Shown here piece after piece: positions 10,557 to 21,130 of a stretch of 64,000 nt of DNA (positions are counted from its first letter, which is position 1; every line of letters starts with the position of its first letter). A program made the translations under genes and the position numbers. Below the pieces are notes generated by a model. The model did not search any database and had not been told where the DNA came from. It worked only from the letters and a program-made list of their open reading frames with translations. Origin of the DNA: Leucaena leucocephala (Eukaryota > Streptophyta > Magnoliopsida > Fabales > Fabaceae); the NCBI GenBank assembly GCA_037074615.1, contig CM073522.1, positions 23,062,962 through 23,126,961 of the forward strand. The letters are read 5' to 3'.

Positions 10557-13500
10557 TGAAACATCCTCCCTTAGACTCCTCAGAGTACACTTGCGGAAGC
10601 AACATTAGCTTGATTATACCTTAACTTAAGCCCAGAAATTCAAAATTTTTCTCTTAAGTTCCTTATTCTGGACCTTTAATTTGAAAATTAATTAATCTCA
10701 TTCTATACATCCAAACAAGGCTTATTACCTATCCATGTAATGCCCCAGATGTGTACGACTGGCCAGCCAAATTTCATAGCCAAACTCCTTTGTTTACTAG
10801 GTCAAACTGAGGCCAGAACACTGCTACCTCAGGACCTGCGAATTTCTCCCTTAATTCCCCATTCACAAATTGAACATGCCAAACAACATTTATTATTAAA
10901 TAATAAAATGTCATACAATAAGGCATACAGCAAATTATCATATTTCTATTACATCTTTTCCTGCCTAAAATCCGGCAGCATAACTGCTACAATTCTTCTT
11001 TAGAAAGTAACCGATCTTGTACCGATTCGGTAATTCCCGTAGGAACTACCATTCTACGTAAGTACCCAGGAAAGACTGGATGAACCGGCTAGGTCCACTC
11101 ACTTCCAGCCTCCTTAGACAGCACCTACGTACACAGTACGTATCAGTTCCTTTCTTTGTTCCTTCCTCTGTTGCCAGAATTTTGGCAGCCTAACGGCGTC
11201 TCTCAAAATTTCCAGATTTTATTTTGACAGAACCTCCCCTGTAATGTTATTTTTGGGAATGAGATTCAAAAGAATCCCAGTAGCAATAATCATAACAATA
11301 TATGTAATGCAGAGTGACGGTGCTTGCTTGTGATTGTGTATAGATAAGTATGCTGCGTGCTTCCATATTCAATAACATATGATCATAGCATTGTAATAGA
11401 GCTTCAAGCATAACATATAAGACAACAATCCAACCAAACAATAGCACAACAAATCACAAAGACATTACATAAGAGTTAGGATTAGTTACTACCTCAAAAG
11501 CAGAGCTCCAGAACTTCTATACTGCTTCCAACTCCACCAGAACTTCCTTTCTTTCTTTCTTTCTCCTTCTCTCTCTTCTTTCTCTCTCTTTTCTTGCCAA
11601 AAACGTGGGATGCCTAAAATGGGAGGGGAAGGGGGTATTTATAGCTTTAATGGATGGCATTCTTGTAATTTTGAAGCCATCTGAACATGTGGTCCTGGTT
11701 TTTCCTGGATTTTCCTATTTTCTTTATTCCTTTTTACTGCATCATGCATGACATCATCCAGGACACCTCACCGGGACACCTCATCGCCACATTCTTCACA
11801 TGTCACAATTCCTGGACACCTCATCAGCTGACTCAGCAGTTCAGTCCAATCCAGTACCGGTCCAGAGTCTTGCACCGTAATACGTGTCCTTAACTTTTCT
11901 TCTGCCTCTAAGATGACGCCATGTGGCATCTGGAAGGGACCTTTCACGCCTTCCAATGCTATCCAGATAAGTCCCGGACTTTATCTGATCACCTCCTCGG
12001 TTATCGTGCCGACCGAGTAACTTTGCTTTATTGAAACAGCATTAAAATAGTATTTTAATGCCACTTTTTCCCACATACTCCATGGGCTACGTTTTTGGGC
12101 TCTGGGAATATCATCTTGGGTCTCTGATCCAGCCCAAGTACTCTGATGGCACGCTTCCCAAGAAACACCCCTTGGCAAATTACCAAAATACCCCTTAGTG
12201 TTTCTTTCTTTATTTCAATGAGTCTAGGGGCATTATTGTCTTTTCACACCCTTCTGTACTCTGTCAGGGCATATACTGACTCTAAGTAACTTTATCTGTA
12301 TGTGCCCTGGCTTCTGGGCCTGTCCAGAATGACCAAAATACCCTCATACATCTACTACCCCTTTAGTACAACACAGGGGCATTTTCGTAATTTCGCACTT
12401 TTCCGGGGTTCTGCCGGACACTAGCCCACCTATCAGTCCAAGTGTCTTACTGGGCCTTGTTGGCGCCATTATTGGGCCTTTCAGGGTCCATTACCTTCAT
12501 GGCACACATTACGAGGAAACTCCGCCCGTTAATGTTTATTGAATATTTAATCTATTTTTCACCGTTTATACACATATCCGGACACCGGCTCCTTCTGTCC
12601 GATACACTGGCCTGCGGTGTTCAGGCATCCCTGTGAGTCATATCAGTCATCTGACCGAGGTTATCCGAACTCATTCAGTCCCTTTTCAAATACCGATAAA
12701 TTTCCCTATCGGATACCCGGAGGCCTCACACTCCCGTCTGGATTTTCTAATTTGCGAATAACTTTTTCTACAGGCCTCCTATCGGTATTCTGTCAGTTTC
12801 CTGACATCCGCCCCATAAAGACGCATCATCCTGTATTTTCTCACCTAGATCTGAAATCTAGGATATCCAGTATGAACTTTATAACTTTTGGACGATCAGT
12901 CCATTTCTGGCTATCTGGAGTCTTCAAAAATTCCGGTATTAGGCCAGATTACCGAGCGTCCCTTGCTCTCTTTACCGGTGAAATCTGGGACTGAAATGCT
13001 GTCGGACAGTCCAAACCACTTCCGGCCTGACTTTCTTTAATTACACTTTAGCCCCAAGGAACTTTTCTTCTTTTCATTTAAGTCCCTTTTTATTTGGCTA
13101 AAATTACACTTAAGGACCCCACCTTTTTGTCCTTAAACTTTCCATAATTCTTTCATACTCATAGAGACCTCGTATGCACATTTCACAGTTCAGTGAAATG
13201 ATCAGCATAATTTTCTCTATTTTCTGGCAAAATATGGTACTCATCGGCTACCGTCCCGATCTTTCCCATAATTACGATTTTGCCCCTGCATTCTCTTTCT
13301 GGCCTCGTTGCTCATCTTCTCATCCCTCATCTTAAGGTCTAGAAATTCTCTTTCAATAACTCATCCCTTAAACTCTTCGGGAGTCATCGTTAATTGAAAG
13401 GCTCGACAACCCGCCCATATCAGGTTATCTTACACAGGAGCCAGCCCATATCAAGCTACCTGCAGAATTCCTAGGCTTGAGACTTAGGACATTTCTCACA

Positions 13501-13562
13501 TTCCTCATCTTGGACGTAGATGAACTGTCCCGATCTCCTAGACCAAAAATCGGGATGTTACA
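10557..13562 (-). repeat. G2 5' LTR
   Basis: 3006 bp, the same length as the other copy, with no indel. Differences seen by eye include 10766 versus 5813 (T/A in GGCCTGCC), AAAATGCCC versus AAAATACCC, and CCTTGTTGC versus CCTCGTTGC. Its TATA box is at 11636-11643. Confidence 0.93.
11636..11643 (-). promoter_or_regulatory. TATA box of G2 5' LTR
   Basis: Minus-strand TATAAATA at the same LTR offset as 6683-6690. This is the expected promoter for G2 genomic RNA and gag mRNA. A GA-rich leader follows. Confidence 0.75.
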
Positions 13563-13567
13563 AGAGG

Positions 13568-14921
13568 AAAGACCAGGAATTTTGAGATTTCCCCAGATGG
13601 ATTGTTGCAGTTCAGGGGAAGGCCCTATATCCCTAATGCTATGGGATTAAGAGAAAAGATTTTGGAGGAAGAACATAAAAGCCGATATACAGTCCATCCA
13701 GGTATGACCAAGATGTACCATGATGTTAAAAGGTTGTTTTGGTGGCCTGGATTGAAGAAGGATGTAGTGGATTATGTGTCCAAGTGCTTGACCTGCCAGA
13801 AAGTAAAAATTGAACATCAAAAGCCAGCAGGAACATTACAGCCTCTAGATATCCCTGAGTGGAAATGGGATGGTATTGCCATGGAGTTTGTGGAAGGACT
13901 ACCCATGACTCCAAGTAAACATGATGCAGTATAGGTAGTAGTTGATCGATTGACGAAGTCAGCACATTTCCTGGCAATTAATAAGAGAGATTTTCTAGAA
14001 AAGCTGGCAAAGTTGTATATAAAAGAGATTGTTAGGCTTCATGGTATCCCAAGCAGCATTGTGTCTGATAGAGACCCTCGATTTACTTCTAATTTCTAGA
14101 GGGCTTTGCAGGAAGAAATGGGCACTACTCTCAGATTCAGTACAGCTTATCATCCTCAGACAGATGGTCAATCTGAGAGAACTATACAAACGTTAGAGGA
14201 TATGCTGAGAGCATGTGTCTTAGATTTTCAAGGTAGCTGGGATATCCATTTACCACTCTTAGAGTTTGCATATAATAATAGTTATCAGACTAGTATTCAG
14301 ATGGAACCTTTTGAAGCTCTGTATGGACGTAAATATAGATCCCCCTTATGCTGGCTAGAGTTGAGCGAGAGAAGAATGCTTGGTCCTGATATAGTGGATT
14401 AAACTGCAGAGCAGATTACGGTGATTAGATAAAGATTGCTGACGGCTCAAAGTAGACAGAAAAGCTATGCAGATGTTAGAAGGAAGCTGTTGGAGTTTGA
14501 AGAAGGAGAGCATGTATTCCTTAAGTTAACTCCAATGACGGGAGCCGGACGATCGATCAAGGTAAAGAAATTACATCCAAGATACATCGGACCATTCCAA
14601 ATTCTCTCAAAGATAGGGGCAGTAGCCTATAGGTTGGCTCTTCCTCCAAATCTTAGCCAAATACATGATGTGTTTCATGTTTCCCAATTAAAGAAGTATG
14701 TTCCAGATCCATCTCATGTGATTGAGCAAGATGAAGTCACACTACGAGATAATCTGACCTATGAGGTTGGACCAGTACGAATTGCTGATCGAAAGGTTAA
14801 GCAGTTACGTAATAAGCAAATTCCTCTAGTAAAAGTGATCTGGAAAGGCTTGACTGAACATGAAGCTACATGGGAAACAGAAGAAAAGATGAGGGGGAAG
14901 TATCCTGAGTTGTTTCCATAG
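13568..14921 (+). pseudogene. pol: G1 pol, second part: integrase and chromodomain-like tail
   Basis: Continues the frame broken at 5603. The HHCC zinc finger (HKSRYTVHPGMTKMYHD to CLTCQK) is followed by the core: the first catalytic Asp in VVDRLTKSAHFL, the second in SDRDPRF, and Glu in HPQTDGQSERTIQTLEDML. The C-terminal part has LKLTPMTGAG, KLHPRYIGPFQIL, IHDVFHVSQLKKYVPD, then a chromodomain-like end (IPLVKVIWKGLTEHEATWE and MRGKYPELFP). In-frame stops are TAG 13932-13934 and TAG 14097-14099 (both TGG in G4), TAA 14400-14402 (CAA in G4) and TAA 14430-14432. It would insert cDNA, and the tail would target chromatin; it is dead because of the stops. Confidence 0.9.
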
Positions 14922-14960
14922 GGTATGTATAATGTAAATTTTGAGAATGAAATTTATTTT

Positions 14961-14974
14961 AAGGGGGAGAGAAA
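14961..14974 (+). other. Polypurine tract of G1
   Basis: AAGGGGGAGAGAAA lies directly before the 3' LTR start TGTAATATCC. Confidence 0.9.
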
Positions 14975-16096
14975 TGTAATATCCCTAATTTTCTGTACTG
15001 ACTTGTATGTACGGATTGAATAAAATATATGAGATGTTTAGGAAAATATGTGGCCATGTTTATGTAAAGAAAAGGATTAATTGGAAGAGGAAGAAAGTCT
15101 AAGAGCCAAAGTGCAAAATTACATGGCACGATAAAGCTTTGGACTTATCTGGAAGTCATGGGATGGCGTGAAAGGAGCCAGCAAGATGCCATATGGCGCC
15201 AACCTAGAGGGAGAAGAAAAGTTGAGGACACATGGCACGATCTTAGCTGTGTATTCTGGTGCAAGAGTCTGGAATTCTATGTAACACTGAGTCAGCATGG
15301 TGAGTCAGCAGGTAATTATGAAAGCCCATGAGTCATCAAGATGACATCACCATGACGATGCAATAAGTTGGATTAAAGAAAATAGGAAATTCCAGGAAAA
15401 TCGGTGGCCACAAGATCAAAGTTCTTGAAAATTACAGAAATGCCATCCATGAAAACTATAAATACCCCCTCCCCTCCCATTTTCATTCATCCCACAGCAT
15501 ACACAAAGAAAGGAAGAGAAAGAAGAGAGAGAAAGAGAAAGAAAGAAGAAAGTTCTGGCTAGAATTCTGCCAAGCTAGTAAGGTAGTAACTAATCCTAGC
15601 TTTTATGTAATGGCTTTGTGATTTGATGTGCTATTGTTTGGTTGGATTGTTGTCTTATATGTTATGTCTGAAGCTCTACTACATAATGCTATGATCATAT
15701 GTTATTATTGACTATGGAAGTACGCGGCATACTTATCTGTACACAATCACAAGCAAGCACTATCACACTGCATTACATATATTGTTATGGTTGTTACTAC
15801 TGAGATTCCCCCGAATCTCATCCCCAATGTATAACCCATTACAGGGAGGTTATGTTAAAGTGAATTTTAAGAATGCTAAGAGACGCCGTTATGATGCCAA
15901 AATTATGGTAATGAAGGAAGGAGATGATATGTACTGTGTACGTAGGTACTGTCTAAGGAGGCTAGAAGTGAGTGGACCTAGCCGATTCATCCAGTCTTTC
16001 CTGGGTACTTATGTAGAATGGTAGTTCTCATGGGAATTACCAAATCAGTATCACTTCTGCAAGTGTACTCTGAGGGGTCTACGGGAGGATGTTTCA
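14975..16096 (+). repeat. G1 3' LTR, short form
   Basis: Starts TGTAATATCCCTAATTTTC (start type i) right after the PPT and ends GGGAGGATGTTTCA (end type b). At 1122 bp it is far shorter than the 2.8-kb LTRs of the family. It lacks most of U3 and, after the GAATTACC block near 16036, lacks the roughly 700 bp that the 5' LTR has there. Instead about 45 bp of G2-like end follow. The following bases ATAAG would be the right target duplication; the left one is outside the window. Confidence 0.8.
15457..15464 (+). promoter_or_regulatory. TATA box of G1 3' LTR
   Basis: TATAAATA followed by CCCCCTCCCC and a GA-rich stretch to about 15550, the same arrangement as in the other gypsy LTRs here. Confidence 0.65.
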
Positions 16097-16755
16097 ATAA
16101 GCTTCTGGAAAATTTTCAGTCCAATCTGGTACAGGCTTAGTCCAATTCCCCAAAAACTAGACTATTTTATAAATCTAATTTTTTTGAGATTCTATAATAT
16201 GCTTTTTGATCTTAAATACAGTATCTAAATTCTTCCTACCATTGACATTCTTGGACTGGGCCTAAACTCAATTACGGATCCTTTGGCAAATTACCAAGAT
16301 ACCCCTTCTTTCTTCTTAATTTACTTTAATATCGGCATTATCGTCTTTTCACACATCATCAGAGTATTCCCTGACCTTGGTCAACTATTATGGGAACTCT
16401 TCTTTATCTTTTAACCTTATTCAAATGACCAAAATGCCTTTCATATATGTCTTGCTCATTGGCACAACACAGTGGCATAATCAGTGGCATTTTAATAATT
16501 TTATATCTTTCTGGGTCTTTATTAGCACTTTCCCACATACTTATCTAAAAATATTATTGGGCCTATAAGGCGCCATTCTTGGCCTTCTATGTGGTCCACT
16601 GCCTTCATGAGCTCAACTCCTAAGAAATTCCCCCCAAAATCACTTATTTGGTGTTTTAATCCACTGTAAATTCTATTATAAATTTCACATAACTCCTTTT
16701 TGAGTTTTGTTAGTTTCATAAATTCTCATATTAATTATAAGAATTTACTGCCAAT
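16097..16755 (-). repeat. G0: decayed gypsy LTR, interrupted by G1
   Basis: Matches LTRs of the window on the minus strand with many substitutions. 16097-16150 resembles S1 near 25365-25430 (TTTTCGGTCCAATCTGG). 16290-16520 has the AAATTACC, GGCATTATCGTCTTTTCACAC and CAGTGGCAT blocks. 16660-16750 matches the reverse complement of 52190-52300 in the G5 3' LTR. G1 sits in it, so the rest of this LTR should lie left of the window. No clear TGTAA-type start is found at its right end. Confidence 0.65.
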
Positions 16756-18745
16756 TTCATCATATAACATTTAAATCTCATCTTGTGGACATGACTCTAA
16801 TATGAGCTACACTATCCATTTTCTTCTCTCTATCTCAAGAGAAATCTAGCTCCATTACGAGTGTAATCTAGCTCCAGTACAAGTGTTAACTTTTATCATA
16901 TAGATGCTTCTCCCTTTCAGAACTGCATCAACTTTGATAATTGCATCTCATTCCATTTCATGTTCATGGTACATCATTCATGTATCTTATCCCTACCAAA
17001 AAGATATGTCCTAAGTACTATCATCTTATGTCTTTAGGTTTGCCACTAACATTTATCCCTAATCTTGTCCTCTATCTAACTGACTATCATTGTCTGTCTT
17101 AAATTCTCATTCTAAACTTTGGGGATTAACTAGCTAACTATTTCGTTTATAACTTTTATATTGCTTTATTATAATTACCAAGTTAAATTTTCTAACTGCA
17201 TGTCTTATGGTATGGGAGCAACATAATTTTTCTTATCATATATACTCTACAGAGTATTCATTCATCATAGCATACTCTAACATGCATAATATGCAAGGAG
17301 ATGTAATCATTTAAGCATACTCTAACATGCATGTCATCACATGACAACTGCAAGGAGATGTAACTGTTTATCATAACCTCTAGCAACATAAGCCATATCA
17401 TTAATCACATAATTTGCTCAACCATCCATTATACGCACACTGCAATTAAACAATTAACTAGATATCCTTTAAAGCATCCTTTCCTCTGTCACATTATCTG
17501 CCAAACTCTGATCATTTATTCAGGAACCTGAGAAAACTACTCATTTACTTAGGTTGCAATGTTACCCTCTTGCTAGGGTATAGACTTAACCCTTCATTAC
17601 TTTATCTAACTATTGATCAATATTCTTTCTTAAATAGGGAGTCTTTTCATTTTTTTAAACTGTGGATACCTTCCTTTTTCTAGACATCATAAACTTCTTT
17701 TTCTAATCTTGCATACCTCTACCACTCTATTGAACTTCTACAACTACTTGAGAAAAATTCTTTCTTTATTTTATTTCTGAGTAGAAACTCGTATTCTAAC
17801 ATGTATAATGCATGGCCAACATACTGCAGGTTTGTGTACCTACTTATGAATGCGTAGCTCTAACATTAGAGCTTAAGCATTTATTCCCTTATTATGCACA
17901 GCTCTAACATTCAAAGCTTTAGCATATTCTCATAAATACAACATAGTGCTTGGCATTTAATACAAGGAGTGTAAGTGCATACTCACTATTATCTTGTTAT
18001 CATTTTATTTAATCATTTAATCCCTCATAGAGGGAGCCTCCTATCTGTTTACAAAATTAGCTACAAAGCCACTTCATATTATACCTCTCAATACATATTT
18101 CTTATTATGTACTACGTTACATGTTTCTCACACCATATCATGGTATATCTTACCGTATTTGGATGTATCATGATATATCTTCCCTTATCATGATGTATCC
18201 TAAGATACCATAAGTCTAACATTCTCTTTAACTTGTAACTTTGTTGGTTTTTGAGAAAACTTTCTGAGGAAGATCCTGCTTTTAAGTCTTTCTAACTTCT
18301 TCCTGATATAAAATTGTAATATGAATCTTTCCTTTTAAATCCACTCTATTTGGACTTGACATAAGGGTTATAGTCCCTCACCATTCATAACCCTTTCTAA
18401 GTTTCCATAACTTTTTATATCATTTTACATAACTTTGTGAAGTTATGCTAAACTTGTGTGGCATTTGCACTATTTTCATTACTTCCCAAAGGGTCACCTA
18501 TCATTGGCTTACTCTTGCCTGAGCACCTTTCAGTTAAGCATGCTACTGGGTTAGGGCTAGATTACTTTTTGTATGGCTCTATGTCCTAACATTCTCTTTC
18601 TCATAAAATCGTGTTCTATTCTTGCTCTATCTTAGACCGTCTTCTTTATACCTTTGTCTAATCATTATTTTTCCTCTCTATTCATCATCACAATCCTTTC
18701 CAAACCTCTTTCCTCTATTAGTCTTATACAGATAGAAAAAAGTTA
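16756..18745 (-). repeat. G0: decayed gypsy interior
   Basis: No usable ORF. On the minus strand two blocks match the decayed interior of G5: 17200-17600 with about 49450-49790 (both contain the TATGGGAGCAACATAATTTT and AACTGCAAGGAGATG blocks), and 17760-18500 with about 51100-51400 (both contain TCCACTC.ATTTGGACTTG and GCTCTAACATT). The two blocks are in the opposite order to that in G5. 16756-17200 and 18500-18745 show nothing recognisable. It is an old relic of a non-coding gypsy family member. Confidence 0.6.
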
Positions 18746-18932
18746 TGATGTGATAAAGGGTGTATCTAACCCTTAGATAAAGTGGATGATAAACATTATG
18801 GTTTATAGTATTTTCTCTCTTAGTGAAATAATACATAATGAATGGAGAGTTGAATTCTTTTTTGAGTAATTGCTTTAGTCATTGTTTTCGTTTATCATCC
18901 ATCGTCGCCAACTCTTAACTTTAAATGCTCTT

Positions 18933-18942
18933 CTATTTATAG
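18933..18942 (-). promoter_or_regulatory. TATA box of C0 LTR
   Basis: Minus-strand CTATAAATAG, about 190 bp from the proposed LTR end. It is well placed as a promoter with the palindrome array upstream in U3. Confidence 0.5.
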
Positions 18943-19384
18943 TTGATCTTGTAACCATTGAGCATTGTTTCCTTTGAGGCTTTCTTCCGTTGAGTTTTCT
19001 TTTCATTGTAAATATGACTATTGAACTAGTCATTATAGCCATTGAAGCTTCTGGCATGTAGTGCCTTTTTATCATTGAAAGTCTGTTGGCTTTGATCTCA
19101 GTCTAATGTCATTTTTAGATATGAACTCAACTTAGTTTAAACTTCTGTTAGTAATCTTGTAAACATTTCAAGATTTAAATCGTTAGTTTATAAACACATG
19201 AAGTGAGGATTTGAAGAAGAGTTTATATTTCAATAGATTTATTCACACAGAGAATGATAGTACAATAATGTATGCTCAATCATATTTGATAGCTCAATCA
19301 ATGTTCAAGTGTTTTGAGAATCACTTCAGCTATAAACACTTTAAGATCAATTAAGGATTCTCCTTGTTTTAAAACATTATGCTA

Positions 19385-20075
19385 TATTAATCGATTACTT
19401 AATCGATTAATTAGAATTAACTTGTGAAACAGAAAATAGGGCATCATACTGAATTTATTTTTCAATCATATATAATGTAAATTTATAAAGGTAAGTTTCT
19501 CAAAAGAATTATTAAGAAGAATAATGAGAAACATAGACAAATTATTACTTATATGAACATATGAAGATAAAATCAGTTTTAAGCTTTAAAACAAAGATAT
19601 ATTATAAGCTTCTGAAGTTAATCAAATACTTAATCGATTAATGTGATTGGAAGATTTGAAATAGAAAAGATTTCAACACAAATTAATCGAACAGTTAATC
19701 AGTTAATGAAAATTAATCGATTAACCAATTGATTAATTGGTTTATAGTTGAATTTCACAAAATTAAAACTTCACTAATTAATCAAATAGTTAATAGATTC
19801 ATATAAATTAATCGATTAACCAATCAATTAATAGAAATATCTTTGTTGAACTATTTTCAATAGATTAATCAATTAATTACAATAAATCGATTAATTGACT
19901 TATCAATTCTCTTCCAGAAGGCAAGCTCTCAATATTAATCAATTAACTAATGGATTAATTGATTTCCTTTGTAAAATAGATTGTTGCCTTTACATTAATC
20001 TATCATTCAATCGATTAATTGATATTAATCGATTAACTAATCTGTTAATTATCAATAATCGAACAATTAAACGAT
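19385..20075. repeat. Array of ATCGATTA palindromes in C0 U3
   Basis: About 700 bp hold at least eight copies of ATCGATTA, several extended to TTAATCGATTAA, plus many one-base variants (ATCAATTA, ATCGAACA, ATCTATCA). Spacing is irregular, from about 10 to 230 bp. Each full site is a perfect palindrome. The array lies upstream of the TATA box, so it could be an enhancer region; function is not shown. Confidence 0.8.
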
Positions 20076-20201
20076 TAACTCTTTTACCTTCATTTGATTA
20101 CAAGTTCATTTTCATTACTTTAAAACCTCTTTTTTTCACAACATTAAACATCTTGATTCTATTTTCTCTTTTGATATCATCAAAACATATACAATCTAAC
20201 A

Positions 20202-20216
20202 TTCTCCCCCTTTTTT
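20202..20216 (-). other. Polypurine tract of C0
   Basis: Minus-strand AAAAAAGGGGGAGAA lies directly before the LTR start TGTTAGATTG. The purine run and the adjoining CATCATAAAA-like bases are typical of copia elements of the SIRE type. Confidence 0.7.
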
Positions 20217-20449
20217 ATGATGGAAAAACTTTAGTGAATTGATAGTGAAGTTGAGTGATTTTGAAAATTTTTAATAGTTCAATTATTTTGAAAAAAAAAA
20301 TAAAGATCAATTACTCACTTGACCAAAAAAAATATAACCAGGCAAGAATAAATGGCAACATGAATATCATTTCTTTCAAATATCTAAATGTTTTATAATG
20401 GGTAATAAACAATCAAACAATATAAAGCTCAATTATCAGTCACCTGACT

Positions 20450-21130
20450 CTATAGAGGATTTCTTTGCCCCTTTACTTCCCTACCCCTTTTTACATCATC
20501 CAAAAAGGTCGGGACTAAGGAGGAAAGAATTACTAAGGCAAGCTGGGGTAAGGAAAGCTCTAATGCTGAGTCAATGGGTGGAAGAAGTACAACCAAGGTA
20601 GAAGTTGAGGCATGTGAAGACTCTAAGGCTGTGGCAGTGGAAGGTACAGGATTAGGCTGATCAGGCTGAGGAGGTGAAGGATCCCTAAGCTCTTTTTCTG
20701 TGAAAGAAGGTCCAATGTTGTTGAGGTATGACAATATGATATTCTTGACATCAAACACTTCTTCATGTATAGCAACTGGTCTTATAGATAATGCCTCTTG
20801 CCTTCTCTGATCTCTTCCTTGAAAGCTTGAAAATCCTAGATGTGAGCTTCGAGTAAAGTCTGGATTTCATAGCTTCGCCTCTCATGAGCTAAGTCTACGT
20901 CCTTCCTAGAAGCTGTGAGTCTGCTCTCCAACTCTACAAACTTCGTCTGAAGGTACCTTTAAATATATGCTCCCAGAAAGGATGGAGCTATAGATACTTG
21001 TGGTCCAGCAGAGGAATGACCTTCGTCCTAAGGAAGAGAGGCACTGGCAATTGGCTACTTGGCTAGAAGGTCCCTCAGAAGCTTGCCCTTCTTGGCATCA
21101 TATGGTAGCTTGATCTTCATCTTGTTCAAA
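20450..21130 (-). pseudogene. C0 coding remnant upstream of the PPT
   Basis: The minus strand carries a decayed frame. Near 21060-21130 it reads THLNKMKIKLPYDAKKGKLL, then an in-frame stop after LLAK. Further on, a clean stretch (20758-20450, 102 codons) runs from FDVKNIILSYLNNIGPSFTE into a Pro/Ser/Thr-rich tail. No zinc knuckle, RT, RNase H or integrase motif is present. Its place just before the 3' LTR is where SIRE-type elements hold their env-like ORF, but I cannot confirm homology. It could instead be captured sequence. 20217-20449 shows nothing clear. Confidence 0.4.

Larger units (their letters stand above)
5604..13562 (-). mobile_element. G2: gag-only gypsy element (TR-GAG), very young
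   Basis: 7959 bp, bounded by TGAAACATCC and GGGATGTTACA and flanked by the perfect target duplication AGAGG (5599-5603 and 13563-13567). It consists of two LTRs of 3006 bp each and a 1947-bp interior with PBS, intact gag and PPT. There is no protease, RT, RNase H or integrase. By eye the two LTRs differ at only about eight positions, nearly all transitions, so insertion was recent. The structure is that of the TR-GAG class of non-autonomous elements, which depend on enzymes of a related autonomous element. Its gag and PBS are related to those of G1 and G4, which points to this superfamily as the helper. Confidence 0.93.
653..16096 (+). mobile_element. G1: Ty3/gypsy element with an extra ORF
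   Basis: Visible order: part of the 5' LTR, PBS, extra ORF, gag, protease-RT-RNase H, integrase with chromodomain-like tail, PPT, 3' LTR. Element G2 (5604-13562) splits pol, and removing it plus one AGAGG copy restores the reading frame exactly. LTR size in the family, initiator-Met PBS, domain order and the pol C-terminus fit the Tekay/Del chromoviruses (family knowledge; lineage not proven). Gag-pol carries eight nonsense codons and no frameshift. The two LTRs end differently. The left end and target duplication lie outside the window. It is inserted in the decayed LTR that starts at 16097. Confidence 0.9.
18746..20201 (-). repeat. C0 3' LTR
   Basis: The start is clear on the minus strand (TGTTAGATTGTATATG at 20201, next to the PPT). 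The end is uncertain: a TG at 18746 is proposed because the LTR then ends ACCCTTTATCACATCA, but no target duplication can be checked. A TATA box is at 18933-18942, and the U3 part upstream of it carries the ATCGATTA array. Confidence 0.5.

Noticed and set aside
15480..15560. GA-rich tract as a functional element in its own right
   Set aside because: It is the purine-rich leader that follows the TATA box in every gypsy LTR here; kept only as part of the LTR description.
20450..20758. 102-codon ORF as a possible host gene
   Set aside because: It lies between a copia PPT and further decayed frame of the same strand, so it is better read as part of the C0 remnant.
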